Shown: positions 7,785 to 18,085, counted from the first letter of the stretch. The stretch: 64,000 nucleotides of DNA from Andreprevotia chitinilytica DSM 18519 (GCF_000711875.1 NZ_JONM01000003.1:186001-250000), one strand, 5' to 3'. Numbers and translations are program-made. Notes: generated by a model from the letters alone, not told the origin.

Positions 7785-8474
7785 ATGTCCGGTATTCCTG
7801 TCATCGCGGTAGATGGCCCATCCGCATCCGGCAAAGGCACGGTCGCACAGCGTGTGGCCGAGGTGCTCGGCTTTCATTACCTCGATTCCGGTGCCTTGTA
7901 CCGCCTGACGGCACTGGCCGCCGAGCGGCAAGGCGCGACGTGGCACGACGAGCAGGCCGTTGCCGATATCGCAGCGAAGCTCGACGTGGTGTTCGATGGC
8001 GCAGCGATCCTGCTCGCCAAGAGCGACGTGACCGAAGCGATCCGTACTGAAAACATCGGGATCGGCGCATCCATCGTTGCTGCATTGCCGCTGGTGCGTG
8101 CGGCGCTGCTGGAGCGGCAGCGGGCATTTGCGCTGGTACCGGGCTTGGTCGCCGACGGCCGTGACATGGGCTCGACGGTCTTCCCGCATGCGCCCCTCAA
8201 AGTCTTCCTGACCGCTTCCGCCGAAGCACGCGCCGAGCGTCGCTACAAGCAATTGACCGAACGTGGCGAAGCCGCCGATCTGGCTGCGATTACGGCCGAT
8301 TTGCACGCACGTGACGAGCGGGACCGCCAGCGTTCGGTCGCGCCGTTGCAACAGCTGCCGGATGCACTGCTGCTTGATACCACCGAGATGGGCATTGCCG
8401 AAGCGGTGCAGCAGGTGTTGGCGTGGTGGCACACCGCAACGGAAGTCCAGCGGAAAAGCGTGCCAAGTGCTTGA
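7785..8474 (+). CDS. cmk: Cytidylate kinase
   Basis: This kinase phosphorylates CMP and dCMP with ATP, recycling cytidine nucleotides. The 229-residue product has the P-loop GPSASGKGT at residues 11-19, the substrate-binding YLDSGALYRL segment, and GRDMGSTVFPHAPLK in the lid region. The length matches the family. It precedes rpsA, the usual bacterial arrangement, with a 169-base gap holding a GC-rich hairpin. Confidence 0.95.
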   Translation: MSGIPVIAVDGPSASGKGTVAQRVAEVLGFHYLDSGALYRLTALAAERQGATWHDEQAVADIAAKLDVVFDGAAILLAKSDVTEAIRTENIGIGASIVAALPLVRAALLERQRAFALVPGLVADGRDMGSTVFPHAPLKVFLTASAEARAERRYKQLTERGEAADLAAITADLHARDERDRQRSVAPLQQLPDALLLDTTEMGIAEAVQQVLAWWHTATEVQRKSVPSA

Positions 8475-8514
8475 AGAAACAAAGAGAATTCCTTAAAATG
8501 CCGTGATTGACTTG

Positions 8515-8543
8515 CGCCCCCCATTTATCCAGATGGCGGGGCG
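8515..8543 (+). promoter_or_regulatory. GC-rich hairpin in the rpsA leader
   Basis: CGCCCCCCAT pairs with ATGGCGGGGCG around an 8-base loop, 100 bases before the rpsA start. There is no U-run after it, so it is unlikely to be a terminator. It may be part of an S1 autoregulatory leader, which is known for rpsA in gammaproteobacteria; here that is only a suggestion. Confidence 0.35.
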
Positions 8544-8643
8544 TGGTCATTTGGGGCTGTATCGGCGCAATGCCGGTCGGCCAATGTGCAACTAACCCCC
8601 CGCTTCCTGCCTTCCGGCGTGGAAGTATTTGGAAAACTCCTCA

Positions 8644-10347
8644 ATGACTACTGCTACTCTGTCGGGCTCCTCCATGGACAGCTTTGCCGCTCTGTTCGAA
8701 GAAAGCCTGAAGAACCAGGAAATGCGCTCCGGTGAAGTCATCACCGCTGAAGTCGTCGCAATCGACAACAACTTCGTGACCGTGAATGCCGGTCTGAAGT
8801 CCGAATCCCTGATCCCGGTCGAAGAATTCAAGAACGACGCTGGCCAGCTCGACGTCAAAGTCGGCGATTTCGTGCCGGTGGCGATCGACAGCCTGGAAAA
8901 CGGCTATGGCGAAACCAAGCTCTCCCGCGAAAAGGCCAAGCGCCTGGCCGCCTGGATCGAGCTGGAAGATTGCCTGGAAAAGGGTCAAGTGATGTCCGGC
9001 GTGATCTCGGGCAAGGTCAAGGGCGGTCTGACTGTCATGGTCAATGGCCTGCGCGCCTTCCTGCCGGGTTCGCTGGTCGACATCCGTCCGATCAAGGACA
9101 CCACGCCGTTCGAAGGCAAGCAAGTCGAATTCAAGGTCATCAAGCTGGATCGCAAGCGCAACAACGTGGTTGTGTCCCGTCGCGCCGTACTGGAAGACAG
9201 CCTGGGCGAAGAGCGTCAGAAGCTGCTGGAAACCCTGCGCGAAGGCGCGATCATCAAGGGTATCGTCAAGAACATCACCGACTACGGTGCGTTTGTTGAC
9301 CTCGGCGGTATCGATGGCCTGCTGCACATCACCGATCTGGCATGGCGCCGCGTCAAGCACCCGAGCGAAGTCCTCGCGGTGGGCGACGAAGTCGAAGCCA
9401 AGGTCCTCAAGTTCGATCAAGAGAAGAACCGCGTGTCCCTCGGCCTCAAGCAGCTGGGCGAAGATCCGTGGGTCGGCCTCTCCCGTCGTTACCCGCAAGG
9501 CACCCGCCTGTTCGGCAAGGTCACCAACCTGACCGACTACGGCGCGTTCGTGGAAATCGAACAAGGCATCGAAGGTCTGGTGCACGTGTCCGAAATGGAT
9601 TGGACCAACAAGAACGTTCACCCGTCCAAGGTTGTGTCGCTGGGCGACGAAGTCGAAGTCATGATCCTCGACATCGACGAAGACAAGCGCCGTATCAGCC
9701 TGGGCATGAAGCAGTGCGCGGCCAACCCGTGGAACGAGTTCTCCGACAACTTCAAGAAGGGCGACAAGCTGAAGGGCGCGATCAAGTCGATCACCGACTT
9801 CGGCGTGTTCGTCGGTCTGCCGGGCGGCATCGATGGCCTGGTTCACCTGTCCGACCTGTCGTGGCACGTGACTGGCGAAGAAGCCGTTCGCAACTTCAAG
9901 AAGGGCGACGAAGTTGAAGCCGTGGTTCTGTCGATCGACGTCGACAAGGAACGCATCAGCCTCGGCATCAAGCAACTCGAAGGTGATCCGTTCAACAACT
10001 ACGTGTCTGGCAGCGACAAGGGCGCAATCGTCAAGGGTACCGTCAAGTCCCTCGATGCCAAGGGTGCCGTGGTTCTGCTGGCTGACGACGTTGAAGGCTA
10101 CCTGCGTTCGACCGAAGTCTCCCGTGACCGCGTGGAAGACATCCGTACCGTGCTGAAGGAAGGCGACGAAGTCGAAGCCATGATCATCAACGTTGATCGC
10201 AAGAACCGCTCGATCAACCTGTCGATCAAGGCCAAGGATCTGGGCGACGAGAAGGCTGCCATCAGCCAACTGTCGTCTGACGCTACCGCCGGCACGACCA
10301 ACCTCGGTGCGCTGCTCAAAGCCAAACTGTCTGGCTCGAACGAGTAA
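8644..10347 (+). CDS. rpsA: 30S ribosomal protein S1
   Basis: S1 binds mRNA on the 30S subunit and helps start translation. The 567-residue product holds six S1 repeats. The four C-proximal RNA-binding ones show the pattern [21 protein letters not shown] and variants (for example [20 protein letters not shown]). The length fits the six-repeat form of proteobacteria. ATG 8644 is preferred to an in-frame TTG at 8629. Lysine, glutamate and proline codons look strongly biased, as expected for a highly expressed gene. It is followed closely by ihfB. Confidence 0.97.
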   Translation: MTTATLSGSSMDSFAALFEESLKNQEMRSGEVITAEVVAIDNNFVTVNAGLKSESLIPVEEFKNDAGQLDVKVGDFVPVAIDSLENGYGETKLSREKAKRLAAWIELEDCLEKGQVMSGVISGKVKGGLTVMVNGLRAFLPGSLVDIRPIKDTTPFEGKQVEFKVIKLDRKRNNVVVSRRAVLEDSLGEERQKLLETLREGAIIKGIVKNITDYGAFVDLGGIDGLLHITDLAWRRVKHPSEVLAVGDEVEAKVLKFDQEKNRVSLGLKQLGEDPWVGLSRRYPQGTRLFGKVTNLTDYGAFVEIEQGIEGLVHVSEMDWTNKNVHPSKVVSLGDEVEVMILDIDEDKRRISLGMKQCAANPWNEFSDNFKKGDKLKGAIKSITDFGVFVGLPGGIDGLVHLSDLSWHVTGEEAVRNFKKGDEVEAVVLSIDVDKERISLGIKQLEGDPFNNYVSGSDKGAIVKGTVKSLDAKGAVVLLADDVEGYLRSTEVSRDRVEDIRTVLKEGDEVEAMIINVDRKNRSINLSIKAKDLGDEKAAISQLSSDATAGTTNLGALLKAKLSGSNE

Positions 10348-10364
10348 GCGTCTTGAGGGGTGGT

Positions 10365-10649
10365 ATGACCAAGTCGGAACTCATTGCAAAACTCGCTGAG
10401 CGCTATCCGCAGCTCGTAGCGAAAGATGCTGAGTTGGCCGTCAAGACTATTCTCGATGCGATGGCGAAAAGCCTCGCGCAAGGTCGTCGCATCGAGATTC
10501 GTGGTTTTGGCAGCTTTGACCTCAACTACCGTCCGCCAAGATTGGGGCGCAATCCGAAATCCGGCACCAAAGTAGAGGTACCGGAAAAGTTTGTGCCGCA
10601 TTTCAAGGCTGGCAAAGAATTGCGCGAGCGAGTCGACGAATTGCTGTAA
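10365..10649 (+). CDS. ihfB: Integration host factor subunit beta
   Basis: The 94-residue DNA-bending protein pairs with IhfA to form IHF, which shapes promoters, origins and recombination sites. The HU/IHF signature is clear: [20 protein letters not shown], with the intercalating proline in the arm region ([10 protein letters not shown]), and the N-terminal [11 protein letters not shown] typical of IhfB. The start at 10365 follows a GAGGGG ribosome binding site. Its place after rpsA is the standard proteobacterial order, and a terminator follows. Confidence 0.96.
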   Translation: MTKSELIAKLAERYPQLVAKDAELAVKTILDAMAKSLAQGRRIEIRGFGSFDLNYRPPRLGRNPKSGTKVEVPEKFVPHFKAGKELRERVDELL

Positions 10650-10670
10650 ATCGTCGCTTGCCTGCGTCGA

Positions 10671-10698
10671 ACGGCGTCCCTTCGGGGGCGCCGTTTTT
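10671..10698 (+). terminator. Rho-independent terminator after ihfB
   Basis: ACGGCGTCCC and GGGGCGCCGT pair around a TTCG loop, with one T-G pair, and a run of five T follows. Confidence 0.85.
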
Positions 10699-10814
10699 CA
10701 TTGGTGGCCGTGAAAGCTTGCGTGTTGCCCGCATGCTGAGTCACCGTGGAATCGGCTACAATGCAGGCCACGCAGCAAGCACCTTCCCATCTAGCGAGTC
10801 TCAAGCGAGTTCCC

Positions 10815-11117
10815 ATGCGCTACCTCCTCTGGCTGATCCAGTTTGTCGTCTTTTGTGTCCTGCTCGGTTTTGCGTTGAACAACGCGGAGCCCGTGACCTT
10901 GAACTTCTTCTTTGGCAAGGCCTGGACGGCATCACTCTCGATCCAGCTGTTCGTCTGCTTTGCCGTTGGGGTGTTGTGCGGCATGTTGGCGCTGGTGACC
11001 AAGGTGATCCGCTATCGCCGTGAAATGATCAAGCTGCGCCGCGAGTTGCGCAGCCGCAATACCATCACCCCACCCGCGCCGGACGTGGTGTTTGAACAGC
11101 CGCGCGATGCGGTCTGA
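10815..11117 (+). CDS. lapA: Lipopolysaccharide assembly protein LapA (DUF1049)
   Basis: This is a 100-residue inner-membrane protein with two hydrophobic segments (about residues 3-20 and 42-66) and a basic, helical cytoplasmic tail (RYRREMIKLRRELRSR). LapA works with LapB to balance lipopolysaccharide and phospholipid synthesis through LpxC degradation by FtsH. The conserved NNAEPVTLNFF segment between the two membrane spans supports the family call. The start at 10815 gives MRYLLWLIQF; an upstream in-frame ATG at 10746 would add an unlikely hydrophilic extension. lapB follows after 50 bases. Confidence 0.9.
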   Translation: MRYLLWLIQFVVFCVLLGFALNNAEPVTLNFFFGKAWTASLSIQLFVCFAVGVLCGMLALVTKVIRYRREMIKLRRELRSRNTITPPAPDVVFEQPRDAV

Positions 11118-11167
11118 TCCGGCCTTGCCATACAACCTGTCATTCCCTAAGCCCACTGGTTCATTCA

Positions 11168-12355
11168 ATGCCTGATTCCCAATTCTGGTGGCTGATCGCA
11201 TTCCCCGTCTTTTTCGGTTTGGGCTGGCTGGCGGCGCGTGTGGATATCAAGCACGTATTGTCTGAAACACGCTCCTTGCCCGCGTCCTATTTCAAGGGCC
11301 TCAATTTCCTGCTGAATGGCGAGACCAATCGCGCCGTCGACGTGTATGTCGATATCGCTCGCCACCATGCCGAAACAGTCGAGCTGCAGTTCACGCTGGG
11401 TCACCTGTTCCGCCGCCGTGGCGAGCTGGAACGGGCCATCCGCATGCACCAGAAGTTGCTGACGCGGCGCGATCTGAACGCAGTGCAACGACAGCAGGCC
11501 CAGTTCGAGCTGGCGCAGGATTTCATGAAGGCCGGCCTGTTCGATCGTGCCGAGACTATCCTCACCGAGCTGGCCAATACCGATTACGCGCGCCAGGCTC
11601 GCACCGAGTTGCTGGCGGTGTATCAGCAGGAAAAGGACTGGCCCAAGGCGATTGAAACGGCGCGCCAGCTGCGCGATGACAGCCATAACTATCAGCACGA
11701 AATTGCTCAGTTCTATTGCGAACTTGCTGCCCAGGCGCACACGCGCTCGCATACCGAAGAAGCTTTGGGCTTTCTCGAGCAAGCGCTGGAAGCCAACCGC
11801 CAATGCGCGCGCGCGCGTTTGATACTGGGTGAGATTGCTTATGCGGCAGGCGACCATCAGGCCGCGATCGATCATTGGCTGCAGCTGGAAATGCAGGATC
11901 CGCTTTATCTAGCCTTGGCCGCGCGCCAGCTCCTGGCTGCGTACGAAGCCTTGGGTCAGAGCGAGGAGGGCACAACCTTGCTGCTACGTCTGCTGCAGCA
12001 ATATCCAGAACTCGACGTGCTCGATCTCGCCTACGAGCGCATGCTGGCCCAACGTGGCCTCGATGCTGCCTATGCTTTTGTGCGTGAACGGCTGCAGACC
12101 CATCCAACCATGCCTAGCCTGCGAAAAGTGCTCGAAGCCCACATGTTGGTGGCGCCGGATGAGCAGAAGGCCGAGCTGGATATCATCGTGAAATTGCTCA
12201 ATGACGCCACCCGTGAGCAAACGATGTATTTCTGCAATCATTGCGGTTTCAAGGCCAAGCAGTATTTCTGGCATTGCCCGGCCTGCACCGCCTGGGAAGC
12301 CTTTGCGCCGGTGCGCGGCCGCAAGAATCGTCTGCATCAAACGGAAAGCTATTAA
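11168..12355 (+). CDS. lapB: Lipopolysaccharide assembly protein LapB
   Basis: The 395-residue protein has an N-terminal membrane anchor (WWLIAFPVFFGLGWLAARVD), a long array of tetratricopeptide repeats, and a C-terminal rubredoxin-like zinc knuckle (CNHCGFKAKQYFWHCPACTAW). This order is diagnostic for LapB/YciM. It recruits FtsH to LpxC and connects to the lipopolysaccharide transport machinery on the cytoplasmic face. The YFKGLNFLLNGETNRAVD segment just after the anchor is conserved. The stop codon abuts the pyrF ATG directly. Confidence 0.95.
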   Translation: MPDSQFWWLIAFPVFFGLGWLAARVDIKHVLSETRSLPASYFKGLNFLLNGETNRAVDVYVDIARHHAETVELQFTLGHLFRRRGELERAIRMHQKLLTRRDLNAVQRQQAQFELAQDFMKAGLFDRAETILTELANTDYARQARTELLAVYQQEKDWPKAIETARQLRDDSHNYQHEIAQFYCELAAQAHTRSHTEEALGFLEQALEANRQCARARLILGEIAYAAGDHQAAIDHWLQLEMQDPLYLALAARQLLAAYEALGQSEEGTTLLLRLLQQYPELDVLDLAYERMLAQRGLDAAYAFVRERLQTHPTMPSLRKVLEAHMLVAPDEQKAELDIIVKLLNDATREQTMYFCNHCGFKAKQYFWHCPACTAWEAFAPVRGRKNRLHQTESY

Positions 12356-13051
12356 ATGTCCGACCCCCGTATCATCGTTGCGCTCGATTATCCCGACGCA
12401 ACTTCCGCCTTGGCGTTCGCCGACCGTGTCAGCCCGGATCAATGCCGGCTCAAGGTGGGCAAGGAGCTCTTTACCGCCGCTGGTCCGCAGCTTGTCGAAG
12501 CCCTTGTGGCGCGCGGTTTCGATGTCTTCCTCGATCTGAAATTCCACGATATCCCGAACACCGTCGCGCAAGCCTGCAAAATGGCCGCCGGCCTTGGTGT
12601 GTGGATGGTCAATGTGCACGCTTCGGGCGGGCGCAAGATGATGGAAACCACGCGTGAAGCGCTGGAAGCGCTGCCGCAGCGCCCCTTGTTGATCGCTGTG
12701 ACCGTGCTGACCAGCATGGATGCCGCCCAACTTGCCGAAATCGGCCTGCCAGACCCGGTGGTACAAGTGGAGCGGCTCGCTCGCCTGACGAAGGATTGCG
12801 GGCTTGATGGCGTGGTCTGTTCGGCGCAGGAAGCCAGCTTGTTGAAACAGGCATGTGGTCGAGAATTCAAGCTGATTACCCCCGGCATCCGCCCAGCTGA
12901 TGCCGCGCTCGATGACCAGAGCCGTGTCATGACGCCGCAAGCCGCCGTGGCTGCCGGCAGCGATTATCTGGTCATCGGTCGCCCGATCACCCAGAGTGCT
13001 GATCCCCTCGCCACGCTGCAAACCATCAACCGAACCTTGGAAATCGCATGA
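12356..13051 (+). CDS. pyrF: Orotidine 5'-phosphate decarboxylase
   Basis: This enzyme decarboxylates OMP to UMP, the last step of pyrimidine synthesis. The 231-residue barrel has the catalytic [11 protein letters not shown] motif (Lys-Asp pair) and the phosphate-binding end [13 protein letters not shown]. It begins immediately after lapB and overlaps the next gene (ugd) by ATGA, so the three are translationally linked. The link between UMP and the UDP-sugar enzyme downstream is suggestive only. Confidence 0.96.
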   Translation: MSDPRIIVALDYPDATSALAFADRVSPDQCRLKVGKELFTAAGPQLVEALVARGFDVFLDLKFHDIPNTVAQACKMAAGLGVWMVNVHASGGRKMMETTREALEALPQRPLLIAVTVLTSMDAAQLAEIGLPDPVVQVERLARLTKDCGLDGVVCSAQEASLLKQACGREFKLITPGIRPADAALDDQSRVMTPQAAVAAGSDYLVIGRPITQSADPLATLQTINRTLEIA

Positions 13052-14364
13052 AAATCACCGTGATTGGCACTGGCTATGTCGGCCTCGTGACTGGCGCTTG
13101 CTTGGCCGAATATGGCAATGACGTGGTTTGCCTTGACCTGGATGCCAAGAAAATTGATCTCCTGAATGCAGGAGGCATCCCGATTTATGAGCCAGGTCTG
13201 GACGATATCGTTGCGCGCAACGTAGAAGCCGGGCGACTCAAGTTCACGACGGATATCGCCGAATCGGTTCAGCACGGTACGGTGCAGTTCATCGCAGTTG
13301 GCACGCCTCCGGATGAAGATGGTTCGGCGGATCTGCAATACGTATTGGCCGCGGCACGCAACATCGGCCGTTTGATGACCGACTACAAAGTGATTGTCGA
13401 CAAATCGACGGTGCCGGTCGGTACGGCGGAAAAAGTGAAGGCGGTCGTGGCGGAAGAGCTTGCCACACGAGGCATTACGCTGGAATTCAGCGTGGCCTCG
13501 AACCCTGAATTCTTGAAGGAAGGGGCGGCGGTCGACGACTTCATGCGACCGGATCGTATCGTCGTCGGTGCGGAAGATGAGCGCGCCATTCATGTGATGA
13601 AGGCGATCTACCACCCGTTCCAGCGTAATCACGATCGCACGCTGATCATGGATATCCGCTCCGCCGAGCTGACCAAATACGCCGCCAACGCCATGCTGGC
13701 GACGCGAATTTCGTTCATGAACGAAATTGCCAATCTGGCGGAAAAGCTGGGTGCCGACGTCGAGCACGTGCGGCGCGGTATCGGCTCCGACCCGCGTATC
13801 GGTTACCACTTCCTCTATCCGGGTTGCGGTTATGGCGGTTCGTGTTTCCCGAAGGACGTACAGGCTCTCCAACAGACGGCACTGGAAAACGGCATGCCCA
13901 TGCAAGTGCTGGGTGCAGTCGAAGCAGTGAACGATGCGCAGAAACACCTGTTATTGAAAAAGCTGATTGCCCGTTTTGGCGAAAATCTGGCCGGTTTCAC
14001 CTTTGCCGTATGGGGCTTGGCGTTCAAGCCCAAGACCGACGATATGCGCGAAGCGCCGAGCCTGGTGCTGATCGAAGGCTTGTTGGCACGTGGCGCTAAA
14101 GTGATTGCCTATGATCCGGTCGCAATGAAAGAGGCACACCGCCATCTGGGCGATCGGGTTGCTTACGCGACTGATCCGATGGGCGCGCTCGACGGGGCCG
14201 ACGCCTTGCTGATCGTGACCGAATGGAAGCAGTTCCAGGTGCCTAATTTCGAAGCGGTCAAACAAAAACTCAAACGGCCGTTGATTCTCGACGGGCGCAA
14301 TTTGTATGAGCCGTCTTTCGTGCGCGAGTACGGTATTGAATATGACGCGATCGGGCGTCTGTAA
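13048..14364 (+). CDS. ugd: UDP-glucose 6-dehydrogenase
   Basis: This NAD-dependent enzyme oxidises UDP-glucose to UDP-glucuronate in two steps, supplying capsule, exopolysaccharide or modified lipid A. The 438-residue product starts with the Rossmann motif [19 protein letters not shown] and has the catalytic cysteine motif [16 protein letters not shown]. The C-terminal UDP-binding domain is complete. It overlaps pyrF by 4 bases and is followed after 21 bases by rfaE1, another envelope-sugar gene. Confidence 0.95.
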   Translation: MKITVIGTGYVGLVTGACLAEYGNDVVCLDLDAKKIDLLNAGGIPIYEPGLDDIVARNVEAGRLKFTTDIAESVQHGTVQFIAVGTPPDEDGSADLQYVLAAARNIGRLMTDYKVIVDKSTVPVGTAEKVKAVVAEELATRGITLEFSVASNPEFLKEGAAVDDFMRPDRIVVGAEDERAIHVMKAIYHPFQRNHDRTLIMDIRSAELTKYAANAMLATRISFMNEIANLAEKLGADVEHVRRGIGSDPRIGYHFLYPGCGYGGSCFPKDVQALQQTALENGMPMQVLGAVEAVNDAQKHLLLKKLIARFGENLAGFTFAVWGLAFKPKTDDMREAPSLVLIEGLLARGAKVIAYDPVAMKEAHRHLGDRVAYATDPMGALDGADALLIVTEWKQFQVPNFEAVKQKLKRPLILDGRNLYEPSFVREYGIEYDAIGRL

Positions 14365-14385
14365 GCGGTAAGGACATAGGCGGAT

Positions 14386-15327
14386 ATGAAGCTCTCTGAT
14401 CTGCAGGCCGCGATCGCTGGTGCACGTGTTCTGGTCGCCGGTGATGTCATGCTCGACCGCTACTGGTTTGGCGACGTCGAACGTATTTCGCCGGAAGCAC
14501 CGGTGCCGGTGGCGCGTATTCGCAAGAGTGAGGAGCGGGCCGGTGGTGCGGCCAATGTGGCGCGCAATATTGCTGCGCTGGGCGGCAAGGTTGAATTGCT
14601 GGCCGTGGTGGGTGATGACGAAGCAGGCGGTAGCCTGGAAAAACTGTTGCAGGCCGAGGGTGTGGCAACACGGTTGTATCGCGACCCAGGGATCGCCACG
14701 ACGGTGAAGCTGCGCGTCTTGGCGAAGCAGCAACAATTGCTGCGTATCGACTTCGAGGAAACGCCCAGTCACGACATTCTTGCTGACAAGCTTGATGAGT
14801 TCCGCCGGGTGTTGGCTGGGGTCGATGTGGTGATCTTGTCCGATTACGGCAAGGGTGGGCTGTTGCACGTGCGGGAAATGATCGCGGCGGCAAAGGCTGT
14901 CGGCAAGCCGGTGCTGGTCGATCCAAAGGGTGATGATTACACGCCATATCGTGGCGCAACGCTGCTCACGCCGAACCGTAGTGAATTCAAGCAGGTAGCT
15001 GGAAGTTGGCGGGACGAGGCTGATTTCATGATGCGGGCGCAAGCCTTGCGTGAGCAGCTTGATCTGGATGCGCTGCTGATTACCCGTAGCGAGGAGGGGA
15101 TGACGCTATTCCGCTCGCAGGGCGTGGCGCATCAGCCGACGGTGGCGCAAGAAGTGTTTGATGTATCGGGTGCTGGGGATACCGTGATCGGCACGCTTGG
15201 TCTGATGTTGGCTGCTGGACTGGCATTGCCGGACGCTATGGCTTGGTCCAATCGGGCTGCTGGCGTGGTGGTGGGCAAGTTGGGGACGGCCGTCGTTCAT
15301 CCTGAGGAATTGTTTATCGAAGGTTGA
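14386..15327 (+). CDS. rfaE1: D-glycero-beta-D-manno-heptose-7-phosphate kinase
   Basis: This PfkB-family kinase adds the 1-phosphate to heptose 7-phosphate on the route to ADP-heptose of the lipopolysaccharide inner core. The 313-residue protein has the N-terminal VLVAGDVMLDRYWFGDVERI, the glycine-rich GGAANVARNIAALG, and the catalytic DVSGAGDTVIGTL with its general-base aspartate. The cytidylyltransferase domain of the fused E. coli HldE is absent, so a separate rfaE2 must lie elsewhere. A strong terminator closes the block. Confidence 0.93.
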   Translation: MKLSDLQAAIAGARVLVAGDVMLDRYWFGDVERISPEAPVPVARIRKSEERAGGAANVARNIAALGGKVELLAVVGDDEAGGSLEKLLQAEGVATRLYRDPGIATTVKLRVLAKQQQLLRIDFEETPSHDILADKLDEFRRVLAGVDVVILSDYGKGGLLHVREMIAAAKAVGKPVLVDPKGDDYTPYRGATLLTPNRSEFKQVAGSWRDEADFMMRAQALREQLDLDALLITRSEEGMTLFRSQGVAHQPTVAQEVFDVSGAGDTVIGTLGLMLAAGLALPDAMAWSNRAAGVVVGKLGTAVVHPEELFIEG

Positions 15328-15352
15328 TTTGCCTGACCTGTCGATGACACAT

Positions 15353-15384
15353 AAAAAAGCCAGCACACATTGTGCTGGCTTTTT
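15353..15384. terminator. Bidirectional terminator between rfaE1 and the GGDEF gene
   Basis: GCCAGCACA and TGTGCTGGC form a perfect 9-bp stem flanked by A-tracts on the left and T-tracts on the right, so it can end transcription from both converging genes. Confidence 0.9.
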
Positions 15385-15405
15385 CTTAACGACGATCCCA
15401 TCAAT

Positions 15406-17217
15406 TCATTCCTCTGACGTAGATCCCGGCGTCGTACTGACCACGCGGTTCTTGCCGGCTTTCTTGGCCCGATACATGGCAGTGTCCGCACGCTCAATCA
15501 CTCCCGCCCGGTGCTCGCCGGGTGCGACTTCAGTCACGCCAGCGCTGAAGGTGATGAGCACCTTGTCATTGTTGTGCATGAAGAAACGCTTGGTCAGTTC
15601 ACGCTGCAGGCGTTGCAGGACGGGAATCGCTTCAGGCAGGCGTGTTTCCGGGAACAGCAGTACAAATTCCTCGCCGCCATAACGCGCCACGATATCGGTT
15701 GGCCGTAACAAATCCTTGATCACTCGAACAAGGTGCACAAGTGCGGCATCCCCGGCGGCATGGCCGCGCTGGTCGTTGAGTTGCTTGAAGTTGTCGATAT
15801 CGAGGAGGGCGAGCGATAGCGGTTTGCCGCTGCGTTGCGCGCGCGCGGCCTCGGTATCGAATGATTCTTCCAGCCCGCGCCGATTCAACGCCCCGGTCAT
15901 CTGGTCTTCGCGGACTTTTTCGCTGACCTCGCGCAATTCGCTTTCCAGCTGGCGGATTTTTTCTTCCGCTTCATTGACGCGGCTACGTGCTTCCATCATT
16001 TCGTCACGATTGCGCCGAACATCGAGCTGCATGGAGCGCGTGTCTTGCAGAAGGTCGGCCATCACGTGCTGAATGTCTTCGAGGTCGTGTGCCTGCTGGA
16101 TTTGCTCGGCATAGGTGGCAATACGACCGTGATAATGATCGGTGCTGTCGGAAAGCGTACCCAGCCGATCGATGAAGGTGGCGATCATCGATTTAAGGGC
16201 GTCTTGCGCTTCCAGCAGACTTTTCTTCAGGATGCTTTGCTTGTAGATGACTTCTTTGAGGCCGACTTCGGCATCGTAGATCAGTCGCATGTCGAGCGGT
16301 TGCTGCATGATCTGCTGGACAACAGCGATCTGACCATGCAGATGCTCATCCTCGACGACGATTTCGCTCATGTTGTCGGTGAGTAATCGCAGCAGGTTAA
16401 GCAGACCGTCACAGAGCCGCTGTTCTTGCTCGTTGACCAGCTCGAGGCGGCGCCAGAACTTCTTCATCTGGGCGATCAACAAGCCCAGATCACCTTCCTG
16501 CATGACGCCGCCGACGCGCGTGCCGAAAGTACGCGCCTCGTCGGCCAGATCCGGGTAGTGGGTCAGCCTCGGCACCAGGCCAAGGATGAGTGTCTGCGAT
16601 AGGGCGTCTTGCCATGGCACCAGGTTGCCGGAGATATCTGGTGTGCCTGATGCGGGTTGAGAGAGCTGGGTGTCGGCGGGGAGGGGAGCGTTGTCGGCTG
16701 TGCCGTTACTGCTATTCTCGGATTCAGTGCCGGTTTCGCCCCAGCTGCGTATCAAGCCGGACAACTTGTCGTTCAATTGTTCGGGATCATTGCCGAAGTG
16801 AATCAATACCCGTTCTAGCGATTCACTTTTCCGACTGGGTGGATAGGCTGGATTGCGCAAATCCCATTGTCGGATCAGATCGCGAATCAGATCGACCCAA
16901 GCGCGCGTGAGTTGGGATTGGCCGCCTTGTAGCTCGATATACTTGATGACGAGGGCGGGAACCGCACTCCATTCGCTGCTGCGATTGGCCTTTTTTAGTT
17001 GTTCGAGCGTGCGTCCCAATTCCGGGGACTGACGCGGTAGCTCGGTAAGCGCTTGCTCGATTTGTTTGGCCAACTCAGGAAGTCGTTCCTCATCCGGAGT
17101 GTTGGCAATCGTGTGATAGATATCGGTGTAATGGTCTGGTGTTGGGTCCAGCCGTTGCGTCGCCATTTCTTTCAGCGTTTCTCTGGCAATTTCGGTAGGG
17201 CTGCTGAGTTTGCGCAT
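15406..17217 (-). CDS. GGDEF diguanylate cyclase with a long helical N-terminus
   Basis: This is a 603-residue soluble protein. The C-terminal cyclase domain has an intact active site, GGEEF at 514-518, and an intact product-inhibition site RPTD at 505-508, spaced five residues before GGEEF as required. It should make cyclic di-GMP and be feedback-inhibited. Residues 1-430 show no domain I recognise. They are strongly helical, with a likely coiled coil (about 350-425) just before the cyclase that would drive dimerisation. No membrane segment is seen. An HD-GYP phosphodiesterase lies at 4.0-4.9 kb. Confidence 0.92.
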   Translation of the reverse strand: MRKLSSPTEIARETLKEMATQRLDPTPDHYTDIYHTIANTPDEERLPELAKQIEQALTELPRQSPELGRTLEQLKKANRSSEWSAVPALVIKYIELQGGQSQLTRAWVDLIRDLIRQWDLRNPAYPPSRKSESLERVLIHFGNDPEQLNDKLSGLIRSWGETGTESENSSNGTADNAPLPADTQLSQPASGTPDISGNLVPWQDALSQTLILGLVPRLTHYPDLADEARTFGTRVGGVMQEGDLGLLIAQMKKFWRRLELVNEQEQRLCDGLLNLLRLLTDNMSEIVVEDEHLHGQIAVVQQIMQQPLDMRLIYDAEVGLKEVIYKQSILKKSLLEAQDALKSMIATFIDRLGTLSDSTDHYHGRIATYAEQIQQAHDLEDIQHVMADLLQDTRSMQLDVRRNRDEMMEARSRVNEAEEKIRQLESELREVSEKVREDQMTGALNRRGLEESFDTEAARAQRSGKPLSLALLDIDNFKQLNDQRGHAAGDAALVHLVRVIKDLLRPTDIVARYGGEEFVLLFPETRLPEAIPVLQRLQRELTKRFFMHNNDKVLITFSAGVTEVAPGEHRAGVIERADTAMYRAKKAGKNRVVSTTPGSTSEE

Positions 17218-17328
17218 GGCTGATTGGTCTGCGGAGCGTAGGGGGGTAATGGACGACTAGTGTAGATTCTACCCGCTTGCCGGCTGTATTTTGTGTCGGC
17301 TGTCATCTGGGGTAGATGAGTGCCAAAG

Positions 17329-17361
17329 AAAAACGGGGCATCCCGAAGGATGCCCCGTTTT
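17329..17361. terminator. Terminator downstream of rplI
   Basis: AAAACGGGGCATCC pairs perfectly with GGATGCCCCGTTTT around a CGAA loop. It ends the ribosomal-protein operon on the minus strand and could work in both directions. Confidence 0.9.
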
Positions 17362-17382
17362 ACGGTGAAGCAAGTGGGTGGC

Positions 17383-17832
17383 TTATTGCTCGCCGACCAC
17401 TACAACCTTCACTTCGACGGTCACGTCGTGATGCAACGCCAGGGTCACATCGTATTCGCCGATAGCCTTGAACGGGCCTTCGGGCAGACGGACTTCCGAC
17501 TTGACTACTTCAGTACCGGCAGCGGTAAACGCAGCAGCGATATCGGCGTTGGTTACGGAGCCGAACAGACGGCCATCAACACCAGCCTTCTGAGCAACGG
17601 TAACGGACGCGCCAACCAGCTTTTCGGCACGGGTTTGCGCGCCAGCAAGGATTTCAGCCTGACGGGCTTCGAGTTCCGCACGGCGGGCTTCGAATTCCTT
17701 CAGGTTGGCTTCGGAAGCACGCTTGGCCTTGCCTTGCGGGATCAGGAAGTTACGGGCAAAGCCGTCTTTGACCTTGACCACATCGCCCAGTTGACCCAGG
17801 TTGCCGACTTTCTCGAGCAGAATGATTTGCAT
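17383..17832 (-). CDS. rplI: 50S ribosomal protein L9
   Basis: The 149-residue protein has the L9 N-terminal RNA-binding domain ([19 protein letters not shown] and [13 protein letters not shown]-like [13 protein letters not shown]), a connecting helix, and the C-terminal domain ending in [13 protein letters not shown]. The length matches the family. It is the last gene of the S6-PriB-S18-L9 operon, starts 17 bases after rpsR, and has a GAGGAG ribosome binding site. Confidence 0.97.
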   Translation of the reverse strand: MQIILLEKVGNLGQLGDVVKVKDGFARNFLIPQGKAKRASEANLKEFEARRAELEARQAEILAGAQTRAEKLVGASVTVAQKAGVDGRLFGSVTNADIAAAFTAAGTEVVKSEVRLPEGPFKAIGEYDVTLALHHDVTVEVKVVVVGEQ

Positions 17833-17849
17833 GGTTCTTTCTCCTCGGC

Positions 17850-18077
17850 TTAGTGCAGATCGGTGTACGGCAGCAGTGCCAGGAAGCGCGCGCGCTTGAT
17901 AGCGGCCGACAGTTGACGCTGATAACGCGCCTTGGTGCCGGTGATGCGAGCCGGGATGATCTTGCCGTTTTCAGCGATGAAATCTTTCAGGATCGCGGTG
18001 TCCTTGTAGTCGATCTCTTTGATGCCTTCGGCGGTAAAGCGGCAGAACTTTCTGCGCTTGAACAGGTTGCGGGACAT
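17850..18077 (-). CDS. rpsR: 30S ribosomal protein S18
   Basis: This 75-residue small-subunit protein binds next to S6. [14 protein letters not shown] and the basic C-terminal part [18 protein letters not shown] are diagnostic. The start at 18077 follows a GAGGT ribosome binding site and gives the standard length; an in-frame ATG four codons upstream is less likely. It lies 8 bases after priB. Confidence 0.97.
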   Translation of the reverse strand: MSRNLFKRRKFCRFTAEGIKEIDYKDTAILKDFIAENGKIIPARITGTKARYQRQLSAAIKRARFLALLPYTDLH

Positions 18078-18085
18078 GGTTGACC

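Noticed and set aside
8641-10269. A 542-codon open frame antisense to rpsA
   Set aside because: Its composition follows from the strong codon bias of rpsA, and no start signal or domain is present.
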